This document shows positions 1-6,707 of a stretch of DNA of 34,500 bases, one piece after another. The position numbers were made by a program, and so were the translations under genes. This DNA is from a virus. Under the pieces are notes generated by a model. That model saw only the letters and a list, made by a program, of their open reading frames with translations, did no database searches and was not told the origin of the DNA. Location of the stretch: positions 1-34,500 of the IMG/VR virus record IMGVR_UViG_3300048504_000538; one strand, written 5' to 3'. Positions within the stretch are counted from its first letter, which is position 1. Every line of letters starts with the position of its first letter.

Positions 1-379
1 ACTCAAATTGTTTGAGCATTATTTTTTTTGCACGTGAACGTATACTATTTGGATCATCACTTGTTACTTTTTGAAAAGTTTCATCATCCATTTTAGCAAG
101 ATTTAAATCGTATCCTGCTTTTTTAAGCAGTATTTCAAATGCAGGATCACTATTCACCACCTTTAATCCACTTGGTGACAGGTTTTTAGTAGGAGGTGCT
201 AAATCAAACAAAGTATTAACAGTTGCAGATTTTCCTGATCCAGGTCCACCTGCTAAAAATACTGCTTTTAAAATACCAGGATCATATACACCCTCAACGA
301 GTGTAAAATATCCCTTACGAAGACCAGCCTTGATAAGACTTTCTTCTTGGACTTCTTGATTTTCTTCGGAATTGCTCAT
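1..379 (-). CDS. P-loop kinase-like protein (zeta-toxin/polynucleotide-kinase-like), 3' end outside window
   Basis: Only the first 126 codons are in the window. The start is the ATG at 379-377; the reading frame stays open to base 1. Residues 37-54 are a hydrophobic strand followed by a Walker A loop, GGPGSGKS at 44-51, so the protein binds a nucleotide triphosphate. A second conserved-looking segment, GLKVVNSDPAFEILLKKAG at about 71-89, resembles the strand-plus-Asp region after the P-loop in zeta-toxin/polynucleotide-kinase-like proteins of large phages; this family link is from memory and the substrate is unknown. It lies 43 bases downstream of the Rad50-like gene on the same strand, so it may be co-transcribed with the replication genes, or use its own leader. 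No good Shine-Dalgarno is visible. An AAA-type ATPase is a less likely alternative. Confidence 0.7.
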   Translation of the reverse strand, partial: MSNSEENQEVQEESLIKAGLRKGYFTLVEGVYDPGILKAVFLAGGPGSGKSATVNTLFDLAPPTKNLSPSGLKVVNSDPAFEILLKKAGYDLNLAKMDDETFQKVTSDDPNSIRSRAKKIMLKQFE

Positions 380-422
380 AAATACACTTCAGGTACATAA
401 TAAATATATATCTAAATATGTT
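380..422 (-). promoter_or_regulatory. Leader before the P-loop gene with ATATTTAT motif
   Basis: On the coding strand this 43-base gap contains ATATTTAT (407-400), ending 20 bases before the ATG, in a nearly pure A/T context. It is one of five transcription-unit gaps or junctions with this octamer. No terminator hairpin is visible after the Rad50 stop. Confidence 0.3.
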
Positions 423-3023
423 TTATGATGTGTATTTTATCTTACTAAAAGAACCTTCTTTTTGAATTTCAATAATTTCGTCCACCATATCTCTCATTAC
501 GTCCAAATGACTTATAACCATTACGAACTCAAACTGCCCCTTTAAATAGGTAAACAGGTTAAATACACTACTTATGTTGTCTCCGTCCAATGAACCCCAT
601 CCTTCGTCAATAACAAGGAAATTAGAACGTGGTAAACTACTTACGTTGATAAGTGCCACTCGCATTGCGATACTGCTGATGAAACGTTCCATTCCACTGC
701 ACATTTCAAGCGGCCAATGTCGATCTTCGTAAGTAATCTTTGAATAAATATGCTTTCCATCCATTTCAAGATTCATACCAAAATCAACTATTTGAGAAAG
801 AATGTTATTAACTTCACTTTCAATGCTTGGAATAGTTTTAGAAATAAGTTCGTATGATATACCATCTCGTTTAACTGCATCAAGGTATAATTCGTATCCT
901 CGTTTTTTTCGTTCATATCCTTTTGCCTCTTCGATAGAAGCAATAATATCTTCATGTTCTTTTTCAACAATTTTAACTTCACCAAAAAAAGTTTGAAGTT
1001 TTTCTGTTTCTGCGTTTGCAATCGCATTTACATCTAATAGTTTATTTTGCAATTCATCTACTTCAACTTGAAGATTTTTATTAAATTCAATTATATCCTT
1101 ACATTCATAATATTCTTTAATATTTCTATCATTTAAAATTATATCTTTTTCTAAAGATTGAATCATGCTAGATAGTGCAAGAACTTTCGAGTCTGCTTCA
1201 TTTATTTCAAATATTATTTGAGAAGATTTATTTTTTAAATCATTCAATAATTCGTAGTTTGATTCTATATCTTTGTTATTATCTAATATTTTAGTTAATT
1301 CATTTTTTTGAGTAACGAGTTCATCGGCAGCTGCTTTGTCCTTGTCTAGTTCAGTTTTTGTTTGCTCGGCACTTTCAATTAAGTTTTTAGAATTTGTTAC
1401 ACAGAATTTACATTTTGGATTATATTCGTGACTATCGTAATGCTTTAGTTTATCCAACTTTGCATTAACAGATGTTCTTAATACTGCCAAATCTTTATCA
1501 ACTTTTATTATTTCTTCACGAACTTTTAACACCTCAATGTATTTTTCATTTAAGTCACCCAATTCATTGATTTTGTTTATGTATTCTTTTTTATGCTTAT
1601 TTAAATTCTTTTTTCTTGTAGATTCATTTTCACGGTTTTCGTTTGCAACAGAGAGTCTATCTTTTAAATTATTTTTATTAAATTCTAGTTTGTCTATATC
1701 AACTGCATTTTTATCAAATGAACAACTTTTAAATAAAGCATTTATATCAGCAAGTTCTTTGTTTAATCTTTTTTGCTCAAGAAGTGCAACATTAGTTTTA
1801 CTATCTTGTTGATTATACTGCTCATTTACATTATCAAGTTTTTTCTTAACTTCGGCAAGAGTTTCGTCAAAATCTTCACGATTGAATCTTTTTAACAAAG
1901 CATTTATTTCTTTGATGTCTTCAGATGCAGTTGAGTGTAATTGGTCGAATGTGTCAATTCCCATAAATTGAGCAAGTAAATCTTTTCTTTCACTTTGACT
2001 TTTATCTATAAAAATTGCATTATTATTTTGCAAACTTAATGTAGTCAAAACAAAGTCATCATACGAACCTACATGATCACGGATCATTGCGTTTGTTCCT
2101 GCTCTTTGCTCTCCGTTTAATGAAACTTTTTCACCAAGTGAATCCTGCTTCCAGAAATCAACAACAACCGTTACATCTCCATTCTTTTTAGTGGAGGCAG
2201 TTCTTTCTATAAAATAATCAGTTCCTGATATTTCAAAATTAAGATTACAATAAAATGATTCAGTTTGTGTGTTTAGCACGTGGGATGCTTTAAATGCTCT
2301 ATCACATTTATCAAACAAACAGAAACTTAATGCACTCATTACACTACTTTTTCCACTTGCATTTGATGCGAATAAACCCATAACACTTTTCATGTTGGAA
2401 AAGTCAATTATATTTTCGTCTCCATAGCTAAACATATTCCCAAACTCAAACTTCTTTGGTTTCCAAATACAATTACGGAGAACCTCTTTTACCACGAGTT
2501 TATCGTTAACTTCTTTATTAATATCCAACGCAGTTTTTACCTGATCATCATCGACAACAAAATTTCTACGAAGATAGTCTTCTATTAAATCGTTTTGAAC
2601 TTGTACCGATGAGATGTCACCGAAGTCAAATTTATTATCACGATCAAACTTTTTTGCTTCAGATATAGCATCGCATCTTGTTACATTTAAATCTGTTATA
2701 TTTGTTTGTTTGCGAATTCCTGCAATAATTTCTTTAGTCTCGGTTGCCGTTGTATTAAATACTTTTACACGCAATCTTGCTTTTTTTGGAAGTTTACTAA
2801 GATCACTTACACACTTACCATCACGAACTTCAATTGTATAATAACCATAATCATTTTGAACCTCATGGTGTGTGTGTTGTCTGTTTGGTATATCCCATAA
2901 TACATAACCATGACCATGAGGTTTTTCCCCATGATTCTGTTGAATCATGCTTCCAGAATAAACCACAACAGGTTTATTTTTGTTGTGTCTTGATATTTTT
3001 ATATAATGTTCTTTATCTTCCAT
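423..3023 (-). CDS. 46: Fusion of Mre11/gp47 C-terminal part with Rad50/gp46 recombination ATPase
   Basis: The 866-aa product is an SMC/Rad50-type ATPase with an unusual N-terminus. Residues 18-66 carry YSGSMIQQNHGE (22-33) and HGHGYVLWD (36-44), which belong to the C-terminal part of the Mre11/SbcD/gp47 nuclease domain. A linker (about 67-190), perhaps a capping domain, follows. The ATPase then begins: Walker A GLFASNASGKSSV (216-228), a long coiled coil with a CxxC zinc hook CKFC (538-541), the signature CSGMERF (775-781), Walker B FLVIDEGWGSLD (802-813) and the H-loop His839. All catalytic motifs are intact. In T4 the gp46/gp47 complex resects DNA ends for recombination-dependent replication. 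An in-frame TGA sits two codons before the ATG at 3023, so the protein cannot be a read-through of the upstream half. It overlaps the GT9-like gene by 11 bases, which suggests translational coupling. No strong ribosome-binding site is seen. Confidence 0.92.
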   Translation of the reverse strand: MEDKEHYIKISRHNKNKPVVVYSGSMIQQNHGEKPHGHGYVLWDIPNRQHTHHEVQNDYGYYTIEVRDGKCVSDLSKLPKKARLRVKVFNTTATETKEIIAGIRKQTNITDLNVTRCDAISEAKKFDRDNKFDFGDISSVQVQNDLIEDYLRRNFVVDDDQVKTALDINKEVNDKLVVKEVLRNCIWKPKKFEFGNMFSYGDENIIDFSNMKSVMGLFASNASGKSSVMSALSFCLFDKCDRAFKASHVLNTQTESFYCNLNFEISGTDYFIERTASTKKNGDVTVVVDFWKQDSLGEKVSLNGEQRAGTNAMIRDHVGSYDDFVLTTLSLQNNNAIFIDKSQSERKDLLAQFMGIDTFDQLHSTASEDIKEINALLKRFNREDFDETLAEVKKKLDNVNEQYNQQDSKTNVALLEQKRLNKELADINALFKSCSFDKNAVDIDKLEFNKNNLKDRLSVANENRENESTRKKNLNKHKKEYINKINELGDLNEKYIEVLKVREEIIKVDKDLAVLRTSVNAKLDKLKHYDSHEYNPKCKFCVTNSKNLIESAEQTKTELDKDKAAADELVTQKNELTKILDNNKDIESNYELLNDLKNKSSQIIFEINEADSKVLALSSMIQSLEKDIILNDRNIKEYYECKDIIEFNKNLQVEVDELQNKLLDVNAIANAETEKLQTFFGEVKIVEKEHEDIIASIEEAKGYERKKRGYELYLDAVKRDGISYELISKTIPSIESEVNNILSQIVDFGMNLEMDGKHIYSKITYEDRHWPLEMCSGMERFISSIAMRVALINVSSLPRSNFLVIDEGWGSLDGDNISSVFNLFTYLKGQFEFVMVISHLDVMRDMVDEIIEIQKEGSFSKIKYTS

Positions 3024-3960
3024 TTGTCATTTCTTTTAAAATAGCCTGACCCACTTCTTCATCGGTAAGATAAGGTGATAAATGTATATGACCTCCATCA
3101 GGAAAGTATCTATTTGGTCCTAGAAACGGGATGCGTGTTTCAAGTTCGTTAGTATTTGCCCCACGTTGTTGCCAGTGTATACCCTTTGGGCCGAACATTT
3201 GGTGTATATAATCTGTTGTAATTATAGTTTTTACACCAAGTGCAGAAGACATATTAGTTAGACACCCCTCGGGACCTATAACATAATCAGAATTTTTTAT
3301 TAAACTTGAGGTGAATGTAAATTTACTTGACGAGTTTATACTTGGAAAATTCTTTGAATCTTTTGACTCAATTCCAATCGCAAATAGTATAATGTCAGGA
3401 TCATTAATAAGAGGTTTTATAATATCATTTACGTTTCTACGACAAGTTCCATATCCAGTACCATCCTCACCACCCTCTGCACGGTTATACTCGTCTTCTG
3501 TAAATAAAAAACTTTTTCTGTCCCAATCCATTACATAGCAAACTTTGACTGGATTGGTTTTCCAATAATTTATTTTAACAAGTTCATACATACTCCGTTT
3601 GATGGAGTAATCTAATATTTTTGTAGTAAAAATTTCAAAGGTATCGTCAAAGTTTTTAATATTAGAAATTTGTTGAAACTGGGATACTGCTGATTTATAT
3701 GGGTTTATTGTATCAAATCCTTCCATGATAATAAAAGTATCATCGTATGGTCCGTGACTTTCTTTAAAATACACATTATCAATGTATGGATTGTTTTGTA
3801 AAAGTTCAAGAGGTTGTAAATAATTAATGTCATAGTCAACTATACATTTTGAATATTGTTCTTTTAACTTTTTAGCAATACTACTTGCAAATAAAATATC
3901 ACCAATTTCAATATGTCTACATCTAACTAAAAATCTATTCACTACAAATGTCCCATCCAT
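3013..3960 (-). CDS. GT9-like (heptosyltransferase-like) glycosyltransferase inserted in the Mre11 gene
   Basis: The 315-aa protein has the outline of the GT-B family GT9. Near the N-terminus, RHIEIGDILFASSIAKKL (15-32) resembles the Gly-Asp helix that opens these enzymes. Residues 224-242, SDYVIGPEGCLTNMSSALG, resemble the C-domain nucleotide-sugar loop (usually D..GL.HLAaalG), followed by a strand and 'MFGPKG' (255-260). The family transfers sugars from nucleotide- or ADP-activated donors; acceptor and donor here are unknown. DNA-base, virion or host-glycan modification are all conceivable. It overlaps the Mre11 N-terminal gene by 26 bases and the Rad50 fusion by 11, both out of frame, and so lies inside what should be one Mre11 reading frame. 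No homing-endonuclease motif is visible in it. It has no clear Shine-Dalgarno and is probably translated by coupling. The family call is moderate; that it is a real gene is nearly certain. Confidence 0.75.
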   Translation of the reverse strand: MDGTFVVNRFLVRCRHIEIGDILFASSIAKKLKEQYSKCIVDYDINYLQPLELLQNNPYIDNVYFKESHGPYDDTFIIMEGFDTINPYKSAVSQFQQISNIKNFDDTFEIFTTKILDYSIKRSMYELVKINYWKTNPVKVCYVMDWDRKSFLFTEDEYNRAEGGEDGTGYGTCRRNVNDIIKPLINDPDIILFAIGIESKDSKNFPSINSSSKFTFTSSLIKNSDYVIGPEGCLTNMSSALGVKTIITTDYIHQMFGPKGIHWQQRGANTNELETRIPFLGPNRYFPDGGHIHLSPYLTDEEVGQAILKEMTNGR

Positions 3961-4639
3961 CTAATTTGTACGAGTCAAGTTTACTTTCTGAAATAAATCT
4001 ATGCTCAGTTTTATATTCTTGTAATACTTGATATTTGTGAATATCACCGAGCATAACAATATCATATCCATCAAATTGAGGAAGTGTTAAATCCCCCCCA
4101 ACTACAATATATCCAATATCTGTTGTGCTTCTTCTTATTGCTCCATGATAAACTGCAATCTTTGTGTTAATTGACGGATCATCAATTTCATCTCCATGTA
4201 GATATTCAGTCGGTTCTTCAAATATACCAAATACACTTATTGCCACATCACCTATTTTGTATACACCAGTATCTTTTAAATAATATAAATTATTATCGTC
4301 CATCATGCTCATAATTGGAGATAATACATCAAGACGATCAGGATTATTTAAATTACAATCGTGATTACCTGCAATTACAATAGTGGGATGTAATCGAGAG
4401 CATCTACGAAGAAAGTTTGAAATTTGCTGAATAAGTTCGGGTGACATTTCCGTTTTAGCATGAGCAATATCTCCACCAATAAAAATAATAGCATTTTCGT
4501 AGTTGTCGGATTTTACCTGTTCGTAGAAATTGTCAAACACGGCGGAATACTCGGTGTGACGTTTCACATTACGAATATGAATATCTGCTAGATGATATAC
4601 TTTTTCTACATTCTTTAAATTATTTTTTAATTCAAGCAT
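3935..4639 (-). CDS. 47: Mre11/SbcD/gp47 nuclease, N-terminal metallophosphoesterase half
   Basis: The 234-aa product has the calcineurin-type phosphoesterase motifs in the right order: HLADIHIR (D19, H21), GGDIAHAK (D57), AGNHDCN (N92, H93, D94), YHGAI (H165) and GDIHKYQ (D199, H201). These form the two-metal site of the Mre11/gp47 DNA nuclease. The family continues after GDIH into a YSGS..QQNHGE segment. Here the protein instead ends about 30 residues later in an unrelated tail (TEHRFISESKLD...), and the missing segment appears at the start of the Rad50-like gene, one kilobase downstream. The active-site residues are therefore all in this half, but the C-terminal part of the domain is in trans. 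The gene overlaps the primase by 13 bases and the GT9-like gene by 26. AGAAG 3-4 bases before the ATG is a weak ribosome-binding site. Confidence 0.9.
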   Translation of the reverse strand: MLELKNNLKNVEKVYHLADIHIRNVKRHTEYSAVFDNFYEQVKSDNYENAIIFIGGDIAHAKTEMSPELIQQISNFLRRCSRLHPTIVIAGNHDCNLNNPDRLDVLSPIMSMMDDNNLYYLKDTGVYKIGDVAISVFGIFEEPTEYLHGDEIDDPSINTKIAVYHGAIRRSTTDIGYIVVGGDLTLPQFDGYDIVMLGDIHKYQVLQEYKTEHRFISESKLDSYKLDGWDICSE

Positions 4640-5553
4640 AACTTCTGTTGCATCAATTGACCAAAATCTAAAATGTCGGTTGAGTTGATTCTTTCTATAA
4701 CCTTTTTAAAACCCAAGTCAGCCGCATCTTCACCTCCCATTCTTACCAATTTTACTTTTATATTATCGTTCATTAAAGTTTCCGATATATACAAAGCATT
4801 TTTATATGCGTCATTATCTAATACAATACTAACTTCTTTTACACTATGTTCCACTAACCTCATTTTAAGTTTACTTGGAATGTTTTTTCCGAGTAAAGCA
4901 ATAGCATTTCTACGGATGGCCATAGCATCAAATACACCTTCACACAAAATAAGTGGTTCGGAAAAATCAATTTGATTTTCAAACACCACTACATCTTTGC
5001 TTACTGGTGGATTTTTATACTTCAAATAAGCATTACCTGTAAAGTCCCTTGCAAGAAAATAATTTAGTTTATTGTCTACATCAAATGATGGAACAATGAT
5101 ACGACCTGCATAATCTCCTTTATCACAATATCCTATATCGTATCTTTCAATGTCATATGATTCAATTCCACGATTTTTTAAATACTTCATGGCTTTAGAA
5201 TAAGAAAAGTCAGTATGTGTTTCGGTTAATCTTTTAAATTCATAAGGCAACGATACAAATTGCTCTTCGGTATCTGCAAGTTTGGTATTTTTTGGAAGTT
5301 TGACAATCTTGGATAACTCTGCAAAATAATTGCTTGGAACCTGCATTCTTTTAAATAACGAAAAAATGCTACGACCTTTGGCATTTGTATCAATCCAACT
5401 TTGCCAACGTTGTGTTGTAAGATTAACTGCCAACTTTGGTTTACGGTGATGAGAAAACGGACACACGAACATTGCTTCGTCTTTAGAAACGATTTTACCT
5501 TCACCTAACACCTTCTGCAACAAGGCATATAACTTTTGCTCGGAAATCCCCAT
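4627..5553 (-). CDS. DnaG-type DNA primase with TOPRIM domain
   Basis: The 308-aa product makes RNA primers for lagging-strand synthesis, comparable to T4 gp61 in size and role. The N-terminus holds a reduced zinc-finger-like region: C31 and H35/H36 (VCPFSHHR) are followed by WQSWID around 50-55, where the second metal-binding Cys pair would be expected but is absent. A primase core follows (KYLKNRGI at 123-130; RIIVPSFD at 151-158). The TOPRIM motifs are clear: LILCEGVFDAM (E205) and the DxD of VLDNDAY (D247, D249). No helicase domain is attached, so a separate helicase is expected elsewhere. The start overlaps the resolvase stop as TAATG, a typical coupled junction; the end overlaps the Mre11 half by 13 bases. 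Confidence 0.88.
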   Translation of the reverse strand: MGISEQKLYALLQKVLGEGKIVSKDEAMFVCPFSHHRKPKLAVNLTTQRWQSWIDTNAKGRSIFSLFKRMQVPSNYFAELSKIVKLPKNTKLADTEEQFVSLPYEFKRLTETHTDFSYSKAMKYLKNRGIESYDIERYDIGYCDKGDYAGRIIVPSFDVDNKLNYFLARDFTGNAYLKYKNPPVSKDVVVFENQIDFSEPLILCEGVFDAMAIRRNAIALLGKNIPSKLKMRLVEHSVKEVSIVLDNDAYKNALYISETLMNDNIKVKLVRMGGEDAADLGFKKVIERINSTDILDFGQLMQQKLCLN

Positions 5554-6083
5554 TAATTGTCAATAGTATACCAGTGATACAGTGATGCTACCGTTGCGTC
5601 CAACATATCGTAGTTTCTTTTATCATAATTTTTTCTACTATTATAGACAACAAACTCATTTAAATCAATCTTTTTTTCAAGTTGTTCACGTACAAAAGTT
5701 TTACTATCAACTCCTTGTTCACGACTTTTTCCGAATACAACCTTGCGAAGAGAAGACACATTCACGTGTTCTACATCTAATTCATACAATGCTTCTATTA
5801 CATAACTTATTACTGCATTGCACTTTGCAAGTTTTACAATCGTTTGTTGACTTGTTCTACCTCCACCGAAACCACTTAAGGTGTCTTCTACGATAACTTT
5901 AGACGGATCAAGGTGAAGTTTATCAAGTTCATTAGCAACTTGGTGTGCTTTTTCTTTGATGTTCGTTTCTTTACGAACATCTATATATCCAGCATGAGTT
6001 ACTTTATTTTTAGAAGAGGATACACAATAACCTACTACGGTTGAACTGACATCCAATCCTAAACAATAGGATTTATTTTGCAT
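5553..6083 (-). CDS. ruvC: RuvC-like Holliday-junction resolvase
   Basis: The 176-aa product has the RNase H-fold pattern of RuvC-type resolvases: GLDVSSTVVGY with D11 on the first strand, VIVEDTL with E66, and a C-terminal helix YDMLDATVASL with D159/D162. The GGGRTSQQTIVKLAKCNAV segment (73-91) matches the substrate-contacting helix. Such enzymes cut branched DNA intermediates of recombination and packaging, the role T4 fills with the unrelated gp49. It is the first gene of the replication/recombination run and shares one base with the primase start. No Shine-Dalgarno is seen; instead the ATG sits in a small inverted repeat (6081-6098). The fold and active site are convincing; whether it prefers Holliday junctions over other branched DNA cannot be read. 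Confidence 0.88.
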   Translation of the reverse strand: MQNKSYCLGLDVSSTVVGYCVSSSKNKVTHAGYIDVRKETNIKEKAHQVANELDKLHLDPSKVIVEDTLSGFGGGRTSQQTIVKLAKCNAVISYVIEALYELDVEHVNVSSLRKVVFGKSREQGVDSKTFVREQLEKKIDLNEFVVYNSRKNYDKRNYDMLDATVASLYHWYTIDN

Positions 6084-6098
6084 AACTTATATGTTATG
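6081..6098 (-). promoter_or_regulatory. Inverted repeat covering the resolvase start codon
   Basis: On the coding strand the six bases CATAAC are followed by a 6-base loop (ATATAA) and GTTATG, whose last three bases are the ATG of the resolvase. In mRNA this could form a weak 6-bp hairpin that hides the start codon. The gene has no visible Shine-Dalgarno. The stem is AT-rich and may be chance. Confidence 0.3.
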
Positions 6099-6130
6099 CT
6101 GTTTAAATAAAAAAAGCAAGTTTAATATTA
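6099..6130 (-). terminator. Possible weak terminator after the Gly/Ser-rich gene
   Basis: Coding-strand reading gives AGCA, a 14-base loop, TGCT and then a run of T. The stem is only four base pairs, so a true intrinsic terminator is doubtful. It lies at the border between the structural and replication blocks, where a terminator or processing site would make sense. Confidence 0.2.
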
Positions 6131-6655
6131 TCTGCTAGAACCATCAGATGAAGCCCTTGCTCCACCTTGTCGTGTTGAAGAAGCTCTTGATGAAAACTGA
6201 CTTATTGAACCACTTGTTCCATATTTCAATGCTTTTGGATCGGCATCTAATCCGGATGTATACCAACTAGATTGACAAGTTGACTGTAACCCACTTTTTC
6301 CTTTTCCGAAGTCTGATTCACCCATAGGTTTTTTCTTTGGTGTAAATCCTGAAATTTGTGAATAGTCACCTCTTTTTCCAGTTGCTTTGTCTCCGACTCC
6401 AGCCACATTAACTGTTGCAGGACCTTGAGCCTCACCAAGTGAACCGACATGATTTCTACCAACACCAAAAAAATCAACACCTTTAGAAATTTGCTGATTA
6501 AGACCTCTTGCTGTACCACTGGGTGATGGTGGAGCTCCTTTTGTGAAAATACTACCCTCTCCATCTTGATAAATGCTTCGTAGATCAGCACCTTTCCCCA
6601 TTGAACGTCGGTCACCTTGATTATTAAATTGTGTGTAAGTGTTTTTGTCTGCCAT
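6128..6655 (-). CDS. Small basic Gly/Ser-rich protein of unknown function
   Basis: I do not recognise this 175-aa product. It is rich in Gly, Ser, Lys and Arg, poor in large hydrophobic residues, has no membrane segment or signal peptide, and looks disordered. Its C-terminal 30 residues are almost entirely Ser, Arg, Gly and Ala. By eye, basic residues clearly outnumber acidic ones. A clear AGGAG lies 10 bases before the ATG (one of the best ribosome-binding sites in the window), which fixes the start and favours this frame over a 122-codon ORF on the same strand. It lies between the giant tail gene and the resolvase, so a minor virion protein is a reasonable guess, but nothing in the sequence proves it. 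Confidence 0.75.
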   Translation of the reverse strand: MADKNTYTQFNNQGDRRSMGKGADLRSIYQDGEGSIFTKGAPPSPSGTARGLNQQISKGVDFFGVGRNHVGSLGEAQGPATVNVAGVGDKATGKRGDYSQISGFTPKKKPMGESDFGKGKSGLQSTCQSSWYTSGLDADPKALKYGTSGSISQFSSRASSTRQGGARASSDGSSR

Positions 6656-6707
6656 AATTTTGTCTCCTAGATAGGTTTTTCTTTACATAAATATAACCCT
6701 GTTTTGT
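6656..6707 (-). promoter_or_regulatory. Leader of the Gly/Ser-rich gene with ATATTTAT motif and AGGAG
   Basis: This 52-base gap follows the stop of the 2620-aa gene. Read on the coding strand it holds ATATTTAT (6694-6687), 31 bases before the ATG, then CTAGGAG as ribosome-binding site. The same octamer occurs before other transcription-unit starts in the window. Promoter function is inferred only. Confidence 0.3.

Noticed and set aside
2984-4010. Intein or group I intron in the Mre11 gene instead of a gene-splitting insertion
   Set aside because: Neither half carries intein splice-junction motifs, and the inserted segment is almost wholly filled by a GT9-like ORF that overlaps both flanks, leaving no room for an intron core. 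Splicing is not strictly excluded without RNA data.
3013-4639. Sequencing error or simple frameshift breaking gp47
   Set aside because: The two halves are separated by about 1 kb with an intact, family-like ORF and two overlapping start/stop junctions; a base-call error cannot create this.
6247-6615. A 122-codon ORF on the minus strand overlapping the Gly/Ser-rich gene
   Set aside because: It lies wholly inside the 175-aa frame, which has a strong AGGAG at the right distance; the alternative has no ribosome-binding site or family resemblance.
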